Shown piece after piece: positions 26,616-35,414 of a DNA stretch of 64,000 nt. The stretch covers positions 186,001-250,000 of the forward strand of contig NZ_AXAI01000005.1 of NCBI RefSeq assembly GCF_000472425.1, given 5' to 3'. Origin of the DNA: Bradyrhizobium sp. Tv2a-2. Lineage in GTDB: Bacteria > Pseudomonadota > Alphaproteobacteria > Rhizobiales > Xanthobacteraceae. Under the pieces are notes generated by a model. It did not search any database. It was given only the letters and a program-made list of their open reading frames with translations, and was not told the DNA's origin. Each line of letters starts with the position of its first letter. Position 1 is the first letter of the stretch. A program made the translations under genes and the position numbers.

Positions 26616-27617
26616 ATGGCTGACACTGATTTTCAGCTCGGCGCGCATGATCACGTCTTTCTCGGCAAGGATCACGAGAGGGCCGAGCGCCGCACCTGGG
26701 CGGTGATCGTGCTGTGCAGCATCATGATGGTCGCCGAGATCATCGGCGGCGCGCTGTTCGGTTCGCTGGCGCTGATCGCCGACGGCCTGCACATGTCGAC
26801 CCATGCCGGCGCGCTCCTGCTTGCCGCGCTCGCCTATACCTATGCGCGCAAATACGCCCACGACCGCAGCTTCACCTTCGGTACCGGCAAGTTCGGCGAC
26901 CTCGCCGGCTATACCAGCGCCATCGTGCTCGCGATGATCGCGCTCCTGATCGGCTACGAGGCGATCGACCGCCTGCTGCACCCCGTCGCGATCAGTTTCA
27001 ATGAAGCGATCCCGATCGCCGTGCTCGGGCTCGCCGTGAACATCGCGAGCGCCTGGCTCCTATCGGGCGGGCACCATCACGGTCATGGGCATGATCATGA
27101 TCACGTGCATGGCCATGCGAATGAACATGATGACGCGCACGATCATGGGCATGACCACCACCACGAGCACGACGCCACCCATCATCGTGATAACAATATG
27201 CGTGCGGCGATCATCCATGTGCTGGCGGACGCCGCCGTCTCGGTGCTGGTGATCACCGGACTGTTGTTGGCGCGCGCGTTTGGCTGGCTCTGGATGGACC
27301 CGCTGGCCGGCCTGATCGGTGCCGCCGTGATCGCCAACTGGTCGGTCGCGCTGATCCGCGACACCGGCGGCATCCTCCTCGATCGCATGCCGGACGGGCG
27401 TATTGCCGACAGCATCCGGACAACGGTCGAAAGCGAGGGCGACCGCGTCACCGACCTGCATCTGTGGCGCCTCGGCCCGGGCCACCTCGGCGCCATCGTC
27501 TCGATCGCTACGGGCACCGCCCGCGAGGCCGCGCACTACCGAAAGCGCCTGGCCTGCTTTGCCGACCTCTCTCACGTGACGGTGGAGGTCCAGCACGCAC
27601 CGGGCGCGCGGGGGTAA
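26616..27617 (+). CDS. dmeF: cation diffusion facilitator DmeF
   Basis: Inner-membrane Co2+/Ni2+ efflux protein driven by the proton gradient, 333 residues. Six membrane helices; the metal sites HMSTH (helix 2) and HVLADAAVSV (helix 5, HxxxD) are visible. A His-rich cytoplasmic loop at about residues 151-192 carries many HGHDHDH-type repeats, which bind and feed metal. The C-terminal cytoplasmic domain (VTDLHLWRLGPGHLGAIVSI) is the dimerising metal-sensing part. It is coupled to dmeR; the pair is the cobalt-nickel efflux system described in rhizobia. Confidence 0.92.
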   Translation: MADTDFQLGAHDHVFLGKDHERAERRTWAVIVLCSIMMVAEIIGGALFGSLALIADGLHMSTHAGALLLAALAYTYARKYAHDRSFTFGTGKFGDLAGYTSAIVLAMIALLIGYEAIDRLLHPVAISFNEAIPIAVLGLAVNIASAWLLSGGHHHGHGHDHDHVHGHANEHDDAHDHGHDHHHEHDATHHRDNNMRAAIIHVLADAAVSVLVITGLLLARAFGWLWMDPLAGLIGAAVIANWSVALIRDTGGILLDRMPDGRIADSIRTTVESEGDRVTDLHLWRLGPGHLGAIVSIATGTAREAAHYRKRLACFADLSHVTVEVQHAPGARG

Positions 27618-27627
27618 GCGGAACGGC

Positions 27628-27795
27628 GCATTGATGTGCCCTCGCATTGGGGAGAGGGCAGCTCCGCTCGTAGACACCGGCAAGCTCGGGTAAGGGTTCC
27701 GCAGGACAAAGTCTCTCACCCGCCATGTCCCGTGCGGAGAGACCCCTCACCCAAGGCTTCGCGCCACCTTCTGCCACAACGGGAGAAGGGAAAAA
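27628..27795. repeat. intergenic repeat block
   Basis: Non-coding segments (GGGGAGAGGGCAGC, GAGACCCCTCACCCAAGG, ACAACGGGAGAAGGG) of the same type as the block at 13917-14046. It separates the converging dmeF and CsoR-family genes and may also act in 3'-end formation. Confidence 0.5.
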
Positions 27796-27801
27796 CTCAC
27801 C

Positions 27802-28068
27802 TCAAAGATACTTCGCGATCTGCCGGAAATCCTTCAGCGCGGCCCGGCCCCTCGTGCCGGCGGCCGTGAGCGAGCGCTCGAGGCTGTGGCTGATGTGATC
27901 GTGGATCAGCGCCTTCTTGGCGTTCTCGATCGCCCCTTCCACGGCCTGCAATTGCTGCGCGATTTGCGTGCAAGGCTTGCCCTTTTCGATCATCTCGATG
28001 ATCGCCTCGAGGTGGCCTGTCGCGCGTTTCAGGCGGCTGGCTATTGCGGCATGCGGGTGGTCCGGCAT
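27802..28068 (-). CDS. CsoR/RcnR-family metal-sensing repressor
   Basis: 88 residues, homologous in fold to the DmeR protein 1.2 kb away but in a different subgroup. The core reads RLKRATGHLEAIIEMIEKGKPCTQIAQQLQAVEGAIENAKKALIHDHISHSLE. The ligand positions matching RcnR Cys35/His60/His64 are Cys33, His58 and Ser62, with His56 and His61 next to them and His4/His6 at the N-terminus; so the metal site differs from DmeR. Upstream are two C/G-tract inverted repeats. No transporter gene is adjacent, so its target is unknown; nickel-type (NreA-like) sensing is a guess. Confidence 0.82.
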   Translation of the reverse strand: MPDHPHAAIASRLKRATGHLEAIIEMIEKGKPCTQIAQQLQAVEGAIENAKKALIHDHISHSLERSLTAAGTRGRAALKDFRQIAKYL

Positions 28069-28081
28069 CGATGTCTCCCAT

Positions 28082-28120
28082 ATCCTCCCACCAGGATAAC
28101 AATGATCCTCCCCGGAGGAT
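28082..28120. promoter_or_regulatory. two operator-like inverted repeats
   Basis: ATCCT-N6-AGGAT (28082-28097, centre CCCACC) and ATCCTCC-CC-GGAGGAT (28105-28120) are 23 bases apart centre to centre, just upstream of the CsoR-family gene that starts at 28068. C-tracts flanked by inverted repeats are typical CsoR/RcnR operators, so autoregulation is likely. Confidence 0.6.
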
Positions 28121-28404
28121 ACCGGATGTCGTCGACTCAGGCTTGACTTGTGCCTGGCGCAGGCCTATGTGCGCGAAGCGATGGCTCGCACCTTTGTGCC
28201 TGCCGCCGCGACATCAACCCGAACGACGAGATCATGGGCAGTATCCCCTCAGGCAGCGCCAAGCCGACAACCGGCGCCGCGTTGCCGCCACATCCTGGAA
28301 TCGACCGCGACGGCGGCAGCCGCGCGAGCGTCGGCCGTCGCATCTAGCTGACGGCTCGTCCGCTCACTCCTCTGCCGCGTGACCCGCGGAGAAGGAGCGA
28401 AGCG
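28121..28404. other. intergenic, possible decayed divergent gene
   Basis: About 280 bases on the far side of the doubled operator. A tiny frame ATG...TGA at 28126-28146 (MSSTQA) would be placed right for a divergent regulated gene, but it stops after six codons and no longer frame looks coding. No RNA gene seen. Confidence 0.35.
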
Positions 28405-28890
28405 ATGTTCAACAAGATCGCGACATTCAAAGTACTTCCACCTCGGGTACTTCCCCCCCGGCGCCCGGCGCACGGTATGAACGCGCCCGCCAATGACAAC
28501 CGCCGCAACGCACGGGCCGTCACCTCCCGACACGTCCACGCCCCGCGGCTCGTTTGCCGCTGGTCGGTGTCGCCGGACACAGGCCGGCCGGTCTGCCACT
28601 GGGAGCTCGACCACGCCGATGGGCCCAGTCCGCAGTCGGGCGAAGAGGCGCGGCGCGAACGACCGCTTCACAAAACGGTCTTCCAACCGTCTTATCAGGA
28701 TGAGACCGGCCTAGCCTTGCGCGATCGCGGGCGCATTTCCGGCCGGAATGCACCGATCCGCGAAGACCGTGAACGTTCGAGCGTTCGCGGGGTGTTGCAC
28801 GTACGTCACTCGACGATGCGATTGAGTGCGTCTGCCGGTCCGGCTCCTTCCCATCACGAGAGGTTTGCAATACGGTCCAGTTGCGAATGA
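28405..28890 (+). CDS. hypothetical protein
   Basis: 161 residues, no membrane segment or signal peptide. AAGGAGCGAAGCG before the ATG is a good ribosome binding site. The middle part (MNAPANDNRRNARA, then RLVCRWSVSPDTGRPVCHWELD) has the look of a small conserved rhizobial protein in which a Cys-Arg/His-Trp pattern is repeated with an intervening Gly-Arg-Pro turn. The Arg/Ser-rich part after about residue 80 is compositionally different and may be a read-through extension from a lost stop codon. Function unknown. Confidence 0.5.
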   Translation: MFNKIATFKVLPPRVLPPRRPAHGMNAPANDNRRNARAVTSRHVHAPRLVCRWSVSPDTGRPVCHWELDHADGPSPQSGEEARRERPLHKTVFQPSYQDETGLALRDRGRISGRNAPIREDRERSSVRGVLHVRHSTMRLSASAGPAPSHHERFAIRSSCE

Positions 28891-29052
28891 TTTGCAGTTA
28901 GGAGCAATGAGCTGTGCAGCTTCCCTCCCGCGTCTTGACGGCATGGCGCGATGGATGGCGGTTTGAGTTCTTCGGCGGCATCGGGTGCGTCGGCATGTTG
29001 GGGCCATGACGAAAGAGACTGTCGCAATGTTCGCGCTGGGAATGCTCAACCG

Positions 29053-31047
29053 ATGAACCGCAGCAGGCTGAGCTGGCAGCACGCTATTGTCTCGGCCGCA
29101 CTCGGCATGCTCGCGGTCGAAAAGCCCGCGGCCGCCGCCGACCTGCCCGTGAAAGCGCCTGCGCTCAACCGCGTCTACGACTGGACCGGCTTCTATATCG
29201 GCGGCCATTTCGGTTACGGCGGCGCCAGCCTCGGCGCCGCCACCAATCCGCTGCCGCTGGAGAGTATCTTCTTCCCGCACAGCCCGACCGGCCTGATCGG
29301 CGGCTACCAGACGGGCTACAACCGCGAGCTCGCCAACCATGTCGTGCTCGGCGTCGAGGCGGATGCGTCGTTCACCAGTCCGACGGACCAGGCCGCGGTC
29401 GGCCGTGCACCGCAGGTGCCCTTCAACACCACGCTCGATTATGTCGGCACGCTGCGCGGCCGGCTCGGCTACGGCTATGGACGCTGGATGCCCTACGTCA
29501 CCGGCGGCTTCGCCTGGGGCCACACCCATGCCGATATCAATGACGGCAGCGGCGCGATCACCGGGCACTATCAGCCCGGCTGGACCGCCGGTCTTGGCCT
29601 CGAATTCGCGGTCAGCGGCAATTGGACCGCCAAGCTCGAATACGACTACATCGACCTCGCCCGCCAGGCCTACGACCTCTCCAGCTTCGGCTTGCCGGGC
29701 ATCAATGTCGATCCGCGCATCCATCTCGCCAAGATCGGCCTCAACTATCAGTTCGGCGATACGCTGTGGAAGCCTGCCGCAGGCGACGCCAAGCCACGGC
29801 TGCCCGAATCCGACGACTGGAACGTGCATGCGCAGACCACGTTCCTGCCGCAGGGCTATCCGGCGTTCCGCTCGCCTTATGCGGGGCAGAACAGCCTTCC
29901 CGGCGGCGGGCAGCTGCAGGCGACATGGACCACGACCGCGTTCCTCGGCGTGAGGCTGTGGGACGGCGGCGAGTTCTATTTCGATCCGGAGCTCGCACAG
30001 GGTTTTGGCCTCAACGGTACGCTCGGCGTTGCCGGCTTCCCTAACGGCGAGGCGCAGAAGGCCGGCGCCGCATTCCCGAAGATTCGCCCGCAGCGCTACT
30101 ATTTCAAGCAGACCTGGGGCCTTGGCGGCGAGCAGGAAGACGTCGCGGACGGTCCGAACCAGCTCGCGGGCAAACGCGACATCGACCGCGTGACCTTGGT
30201 GGTCGGGCGGTTTGCGATCGGCGATTTCTTCGACAACAACACTTATGCACACGACCCGCGCGCGGACTTCATGAACTGGGCACTGTGGGAATCCGCTGCC
30301 TACGACTTCCCCGCCGACCTGCCCGGCTACACCCGCGGCGCCTATGTCGAGTTCAACCGCAAGGACTGGGCGATCCGCGGCGCCTATGTCGAGGTGCCGT
30401 CGCAGCCGAACAGCGACATCCTGACCTTCGACACCGGCGGCGCGATTGTCGAGTTCGAGGAACGCCACACCATTTTCGACCAACCCGGCAAAGTGAGAGT
30501 TGGCGCCTTCGGCAACCAGGGCGTGACAGGGAATTACAATCAGGCACTGGCGATCGAGGCGACCGACCCGGCCCAGGACATCAACACCGTGATGGCGAGC
30601 ATCCGCCACGTCAATCCGAAATACGGCTTCTATGCCAATCTGGAGCAGCAGGTTGCCAAGGATGTCGGCGTGTTTGCCCGCGCGAGCTGGAACGATGGCC
30701 AGAACGAAATCCTGTCCTTCACCGATATCGACCGCAGCCTGTCGGGCGGGGTCTCGATCAAGGGCAGCTATTGGGGCCGCCCGAACGACACGGTCGGCAT
30801 CGGCGGGGCAGTCAACGGGCTCTCGGCTGGGCATCGCGATTTTCTCGCCGCCGGCGGCCTCGGTCTCTTGATCGGAGACGGACGGCTCAATTATCGCCCT
30901 GAGCAGATCTTCGAGGCCTACTACGCCTACCAGATGACCAAGAATTTCTCCGTGACCGCGGACTACCAGTTCGTCAACAATCCTGCCTATAACGCCGACC
31001 GCGGGCCGGTTTCGATCTTCGCCTGCCGCCTGCACGGCGAATTCTGA
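29053..31047 (+). CDS. fused outer-membrane porin (Omp25/31-like plus OprB-like)
   Basis: 664 residues. After a signal peptide (ends PAAAADLPVKAP), residues about 45-240 form a small barrel of the Omp25/Omp31 type: VYDWTGFYIGGHFGYGG at the front and HLAKIGLNYQFGD as its closing strand. A linker with DDWNVHAQTTFLPQGYPAF follows, then an OprB-like carbohydrate-selective porin of about 400 residues (TTTAFLGVRLWDGGEFYFDPE, RDIDRVTLVVGRFAIGDFFD, AYYAYQMTKNFSVTADYQFV). ATG 29053 is chosen for the signal peptide. The ABC permease gene starts 12 bases after it, so the porin is likely the outer-membrane gate of that system. Confidence 0.85.
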   Translation: MNRSRLSWQHAIVSAALGMLAVEKPAAAADLPVKAPALNRVYDWTGFYIGGHFGYGGASLGAATNPLPLESIFFPHSPTGLIGGYQTGYNRELANHVVLGVEADASFTSPTDQAAVGRAPQVPFNTTLDYVGTLRGRLGYGYGRWMPYVTGGFAWGHTHADINDGSGAITGHYQPGWTAGLGLEFAVSGNWTAKLEYDYIDLARQAYDLSSFGLPGINVDPRIHLAKIGLNYQFGDTLWKPAAGDAKPRLPESDDWNVHAQTTFLPQGYPAFRSPYAGQNSLPGGGQLQATWTTTAFLGVRLWDGGEFYFDPELAQGFGLNGTLGVAGFPNGEAQKAGAAFPKIRPQRYYFKQTWGLGGEQEDVADGPNQLAGKRDIDRVTLVVGRFAIGDFFDNNTYAHDPRADFMNWALWESAAYDFPADLPGYTRGAYVEFNRKDWAIRGAYVEVPSQPNSDILTFDTGGAIVEFEERHTIFDQPGKVRVGAFGNQGVTGNYNQALAIEATDPAQDINTVMASIRHVNPKYGFYANLEQQVAKDVGVFARASWNDGQNEILSFTDIDRSLSGGVSIKGSYWGRPNDTVGIGGAVNGLSAGHRDFLAAGGLGLLIGDGRLNYRPEQIFEAYYAYQMTKNFSVTADYQFVNNPAYNADRGPVSIFACRLHGEF

Positions 31048-31059
31048 ACGGGACGACCA

Positions 31060-32796
31060 ATGACGCTGCAGGATCTTCGCATCGCCGTGCTGACGCAGGC
31101 GCCACGGCCGAATATCTGGGACCTCGTTGCCCTGATCCTGGCGATCGGCGCCATGGTGCTGATCGTCTACGGCGGCGAGCAGACCACGCTGCCGCTGTCG
31201 GCGCTGGAGACCGCACCCGTCTCGCTCGATCCGGTGCACCTGCCCGTCTACGCGCTGCGCACCACGCTGCGGATGCTGCTCGCCATCGTCTGCTCGACGG
31301 TCTTCACCTTCATCTATGCGGCGGTCGCGGCCAAGAGCCGGCGCGCCGAGATGGTGCTGATTCCACTGCTCGACATCCTGCAGTCGGTACCGATCCTCGG
31401 CTTCCTCACCTTTACCGTGGTGTTTTTCCTCAATCTGTTTCCCGGCAAGGTGCTCGGCGCCGAGCTTGCCTGCGTGTTCGCGATCTTCACCAGCCAGGCC
31501 TGGAACATGACCTTCAGCATGTACCAGTCGATGCGCAACGTGCCGAAGGATCTCGACGAGGCCACCAAGAGCTTCCACTTGAGCGGCTGGCAGCGGTTCT
31601 GGCGGCTCGACGTGCCCTTCGCGATGCCGGGGCTGATCTGGAACGCCATGATGTCGATGTCGGGCGGCTGGTTTTTCGTCGTGGCGTCGGAAGCGATCAC
31701 CGTCGGCAACACCACGGTCACGCTGCCCGGCGTCGGCTCCTATGTCGCGACGGCGATCGAGAAGCGCGACCTCACTGCAATCGGCTACGCCATCCTGACC
31801 ATGCTGCTCGTCATCATTGCCTATGACCAGCTCCTGTTCCGCCCCATCGTCGCCTGGGCCGACAAGTTCCGCTTCGAGCAGACCGCCTCGGGCGATGCGC
31901 CGACCTCCTGGATGCTCGACCTGTTCCGCCGCACCCGCGCGTTGCGGACACTGACCCTGCCCTTTGCGGCGCTCAACCGCACCTTCTCCAACCTCAACAT
32001 TGAATGGCCCGGGGCGCTCCGCCTGCCGGCCAAGGCGGGTGCTGCGCCGTCACGCGTGATCGACGGGCTGTGGTTCGCCATCGTCGGCATTGCCACCGGC
32101 TATGCGGCCTACAAGGCCTACATCTATCTCTCCGCCAGCCTGCAGCCCTCGGATGTCTATGACGCGATCAGGGATGGGCTCATCACCCTGCTCCGGGTGA
32201 TCGTGCTGATTGCGCTGGCCACGCTGATCTGGGTGCCGATCGGCGTCTGGATCGGGCTTCGTCCGAAGCTCGCCGAGCGGGTGCAGCCGCTGGCGCAATT
32301 CCTCGCGGCCTTCCCCGCCAATCTCGCATTCCCGGTCTTCGTCTTCATCATTGTCCGCTACGGCCTCAACTCCAACGTCTGGCTGAGCCCGCTGATGATC
32401 CTGGGCACGCAGTGGTACATCCTGTTCAATGTGATCGCCGGGGCCAGCGCCTTCCCAAGCGATCTGCGCGAGGCCGCTTCCAGCCTTCATCTCGCCGGCT
32501 GGCGCTGGTGGATCAAGGTGATCCTACCCGGCATCTTCCCCTATTACGTCACCGGCGCCATCACCGCGTCAGGCGGCTCCTGGAACGCCTCCATCGTCGC
32601 GGAGGTCGCGAGCTGGGGCGACACCCACCTGTCGGCGACGGGCCTTGGCGCCTATATCGCTAAGGCGACAGAGGCCGGCGATTTTCCGCGCGTCGTGCTC
32701 GGCATCACCATCATGTGCATACTGGTCACGTTGACCAATCGCCTGTTCTGGCGCCCGCTCTATGCGTTCGGCGAGCGCCGGCTTCGCCTCGGCTGA
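31060..32796 (+). CDS. double-length ABC transporter permease
   Basis: 578 residues containing two complete SsuC-like permease halves in one chain. Each half has its own EAA loop: [20 protein letters not shown] near residue 167 and [20 protein letters not shown] near residue 469; about 12 hydrophobic segments in total, with a cytoplasmic linker ([20 protein letters not shown]) in the middle. Such a chain can form the whole channel alone. It is 12 bases from the porin gene and 16 bases from the ATPase gene. Family members fall near nitrate/sulfonate/bicarbonate systems; the substrate is not known. Confidence 0.88.
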   Translation: MTLQDLRIAVLTQAPRPNIWDLVALILAIGAMVLIVYGGEQTTLPLSALETAPVSLDPVHLPVYALRTTLRMLLAIVCSTVFTFIYAAVAAKSRRAEMVLIPLLDILQSVPILGFLTFTVVFFLNLFPGKVLGAELACVFAIFTSQAWNMTFSMYQSMRNVPKDLDEATKSFHLSGWQRFWRLDVPFAMPGLIWNAMMSMSGGWFFVVASEAITVGNTTVTLPGVGSYVATAIEKRDLTAIGYAILTMLLVIIAYDQLLFRPIVAWADKFRFEQTASGDAPTSWMLDLFRRTRALRTLTLPFAALNRTFSNLNIEWPGALRLPAKAGAAPSRVIDGLWFAIVGIATGYAAYKAYIYLSASLQPSDVYDAIRDGLITLLRVIVLIALATLIWVPIGVWIGLRPKLAERVQPLAQFLAAFPANLAFPVFVFIIVRYGLNSNVWLSPLMILGTQWYILFNVIAGASAFPSDLREAASSLHLAGWRWWIKVILPGIFPYYVTGAITASGGSWNASIVAEVASWGDTHLSATGLGAYIAKATEAGDFPRVVLGITIMCILVTLTNRLFWRPLYAFGERRLRLG

Positions 32797-32812
32797 TGTG
32801 AGGGACTTCTCC

Positions 32813-34144
32813 ATGCTCGACCAAACCAAGCAGCAGTCCACCCTGATCGATATCCGTGGCGTCAGCCGCTCGTTCCCGAAAGGATCCGGCGAGGATCTGC
32901 TGGTGCTGGACAAGGTCGACCTTACCATCCGCTCGGGTGAGATCGTGGGCCTGCTTGGCCGTTCCGGCTCGGGCAAGTCGACGCTGTTGCGCATCATCGC
33001 CGGCCTGGTCGCGCCCTCCTCGGGCAAGGCCACCTGCCGTGGAGAAACCATCGAGGGCCCGCCGAACGGCGTGGCCATGGTGTTCCAGTCGTTCGCGCTG
33101 TTTCCCTGGCTGACCGTGCTGCAGAACGTGGAGCTTGGCCTGGAGGCGCTCGGCATCGAGGCCGCCGAGCGGCGCAAGCGCGCGATCGCTGCCATCGACC
33201 TGATCGGCCTCGACGGCTTCGAATCCGCCTTCCCCAAGGAATTGTCCGGCGGCATGCGCCAGCGCGTCGGCTTTGCGCGCGCGCTGGTGGTGCATCCGGA
33301 CCTGCTGTTGATGGACGAGCCGTTCTCGGCGCTCGACGTGCTCACCGCCGAGACGCTGCGCACCGACCTCGTCGACCTCTGGATCGACGGCCGCCTGCCG
33401 ATCAAGTCGGTGCTGATGGTGACGCACAACATCGAGGAAGCGGTCCTGATGTGCGACCGCGTCCTGGTGTTCTCGTCCAATCCCGGCCGCGTCGCCGCCG
33501 AATACAAGGTCGACCTGCCACATCCCCGCAACCGGCTCGATCCGGTGTTCCGCCAGCTCGTCGACACGCTCTATGAGCGCATGACCCAGCGCCCGACGAA
33601 ACCGCCGACCATGGAGAACATGCAGGCCAATGTCGGCGTCGGCCTGGTGCTCGATCACGTCTCCTCCAACGTGCTGTCCGGCCTGATCGAGACGCTGGCG
33701 GCCGAGCCCTATAACGGCCATGCCGACCTGCCGGTGCTGGCCGGCCAGTTGCAGCTCGAGGCCGACGAGATCCTGCATCTCGGCGAGTCGCTGCAGCTTC
33801 TGCATTTCGCCCAGTTCAAGGAGGGCGATCTCGTGCTCACCGAGGCGGGAAAGCGCTTTGCCAATCTCGAGACCGACGCGCGCAAAAAACTCTTTGCCGA
33901 GCACCTGGTCGCCTTCGTGCCCGTCATGGGCCTGATCAAGCGCGTGCTCGACGAGCGTCCCTCCCACACCGCGCCCGCCGCACGCTTCCGCAACGAGCTG
34001 GAAGACTACATGTCGGAGGAATATGCCGACGAGACGCTGAAAACCATCGTTTCCTGGGGCCGCTACGCCGAGCTGTTCGCCTATGACGAGCAGTCGGAGA
34101 CGTTCAGTCTGGAGAACCCGGGCGTGGATGAGGGTAGCGCCTGA
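32813..34144 (+). CDS. ABC transporter ATPase with AAA-associated C-terminal domain
   Basis: 443 residues. Walker [10 protein letters not shown], signature [16 protein letters not shown], Walker [13 protein letters not shown] and switch His TVTHNIEE-like ([11 protein letters not shown]) are intact in the first 250 residues. Residues about 270-443 form an extra domain ([39 protein letters not shown]) that matches the AAA-associated winged-helix-like domain found on some nitrate/sulfonate-type ATPases, probably regulatory. ATG 32813 lies 16 bases after the permease stop. No substrate-binding protein gene follows or precedes. Confidence 0.88.
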   Translation: MLDQTKQQSTLIDIRGVSRSFPKGSGEDLLVLDKVDLTIRSGEIVGLLGRSGSGKSTLLRIIAGLVAPSSGKATCRGETIEGPPNGVAMVFQSFALFPWLTVLQNVELGLEALGIEAAERRKRAIAAIDLIGLDGFESAFPKELSGGMRQRVGFARALVVHPDLLLMDEPFSALDVLTAETLRTDLVDLWIDGRLPIKSVLMVTHNIEEAVLMCDRVLVFSSNPGRVAAEYKVDLPHPRNRLDPVFRQLVDTLYERMTQRPTKPPTMENMQANVGVGLVLDHVSSNVLSGLIETLAAEPYNGHADLPVLAGQLQLEADEILHLGESLQLLHFAQFKEGDLVLTEAGKRFANLETDARKKLFAEHLVAFVPVMGLIKRVLDERPSHTAPAARFRNELEDYMSEEYADETLKTIVSWGRYAELFAYDEQSETFSLENPGVDEGSA

Positions 34145-34200
34145 CGCGCCGGCATCCCGGCAAAAGCGCCGGGCGTTGTCATCGACCCAACTCTCTCCCC

Positions 34201-34283
34201 CGTCATCGCGAGCGAAGCGAAGCAATCCAGAGCCACGCCAAGCGACGCTGGATTGCCGCGTCGCTTCGCCCCTCGCAATGACG
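34201..34283. repeat. palindromic intergenic repeat
   Basis: CGTCATCGCGAGCGAAGCGA at the left and TCGCTTCGCCCCTCGCAATGACG at the right are imperfect inverted copies, with GCAATCCAG and CTGGATTGC as inner arms. It lies between the ATPase gene and the isocitrate-lyase-family gene. The remaining 140 bases before 34425 hold the next gene's promoter but no other feature. Confidence 0.6.
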
Positions 34284-34424
34284 GCCGAGCCATCGGCCCG
34301 CATTCTCGCGCATCAAGAAACGAGGCGATGAAATTGCGGCCACCGGTGACGACAGGCGGATGCATCATATATTGGATCAGATTTGGTGTGGACCGCAGCC
34401 GCTTCCGCGAACAGGAGAGACACG

Positions 34425-35318
34425 ATGTCGACCTCTCACATCCAGATGCTTCGAGCCATGCTCCGCGAGGAGAAGGGCGTTATTCTGCCCGGCGCACCAA
34501 ATGCGCTCGCGGCGCGGATCATCGCCGATCTGGGCTTCAAGGCGGTCTATCTGACCGGGGCCGGACTTACCAATATGCACCTGGGCCTGCCGGACCTTGG
34601 GTTCATCGACCTGACCCAGGTAGCAGATCATGTGATGGCCATCCGGTGTGTGATCGACCTGCCGCTGGTCGTCGACATCGACACCGGCTTCGGCAACGCC
34701 ATCAACGTCACCCACACGGTTCGCATTCTGGAGCAAGCAGGCGCCAGTGCGATCCAGATCGAAGACCAGCATGCGCCCAAACGGTGCGGCCACTTTGATG
34801 GCAAGGAGTTGGTCAGCCCGGAGGAAATGGTGGGCAAGATACGAGCCGCGGTGGACACAAGACGCCAGGACTTGGTCGTCATCGCTCGCACTGATGCGTG
34901 CGCTGTCGAAGGATTCGAGGCGGCCATCGAGCGGGCCAGCCGCTACATCGAGGCGGGCGCGGATGTCACATTCATCGAAGCGCCCCAAAGCCTCGAAGAC
35001 CTCAAGGCGATCCCGCGCCGCCTGAAGGCGCCTCAGCTGGTCAACATGGTGCTTGGTGGCAAGACACCCATTATCGATCAGAAAGCGGCGGCCGAAGTGG
35101 GCTTCAGCCTGGTGCTTTACGCCAATGCCGCCTTGCAGGGAGCCGTGCATGGCATGCAGTCGACGCTGTCAGTGCTGAAGCAGAACGGCATCCTCGATGA
35201 GGGCGCCGTCACATCATTTGCCGAGCGCCAGAGGCTGGTCGGCAAGCAGGACTTCGACCTGATGGAGGCTCGCTATGCGGCGCATCCAGCGAGCGGGAAT
35301 GGGCACTCACGCGGCTGA
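34425..35318 (+). CDS. isocitrate lyase/PEP mutase family protein
   Basis: 297 residues, TIM-barrel of the ICL/PEPM superfamily. Seen are GAPNALAARIIADLGFKAVY, the Mg-binding DIDTGFGN, the active-site loop HAPKRCGHFDGKELV (the KRCGH form of methylisocitrate lyases) and IARTDACAVEGFEAAIERA. The reaction could be 2-methylisocitrate, 2,3-dimethylmalate or oxaloacetate cleavage; these cannot be separated here. ATG 34425 has AGGAGAG six bases upstream. It is monocistronic and convergent with the TonB-dependent receptor gene. Confidence 0.85.
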   Translation: MSTSHIQMLRAMLREEKGVILPGAPNALAARIIADLGFKAVYLTGAGLTNMHLGLPDLGFIDLTQVADHVMAIRCVIDLPLVVDIDTGFGNAINVTHTVRILEQAGASAIQIEDQHAPKRCGHFDGKELVSPEEMVGKIRAAVDTRRQDLVVIARTDACAVEGFEAAIERASRYIEAGADVTFIEAPQSLEDLKAIPRRLKAPQLVNMVLGGKTPIIDQKAAAEVGFSLVLYANAALQGAVHGMQSTLSVLKQNGILDEGAVTSFAERQRLVGKQDFDLMEARYAAHPASGNGHSRG

Positions 35319-35369
35319 TGGCGAATAGCACCGCGGCGCACGTTCACGAACGCAGATCATCCTGCACGA

Positions 35370-35393
35370 CTGCTGTCGAAAAATAGACAGCAG
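35370..35393. terminator. hairpin between convergent genes
   Basis: CTGCTGTC-GAAAAATA-GACAGCAG is a perfect eight-pair stem with an AT-rich loop, between the stops at 35318 and 35415. There is no strong T-run, so it may be a weak bidirectional terminator. Confidence 0.45.
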
Positions 35394-35414
35394 AGCACCG
35401 CTGGGCCAACAGCG

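Noticed and set aside
27072..27190. CAT/GAC-rich repeat that looks like a tandem array or CRISPR
   Set aside because: It encodes the His-rich loop of DmeF; units are irregular and in frame, with no spacers.
28711..31578. Minus-strand open frame of 955 codons
   Set aside because: Antisense to the porin gene, which has a clear signal peptide and barrel motifs; composition of the minus frame is that of a shadow.
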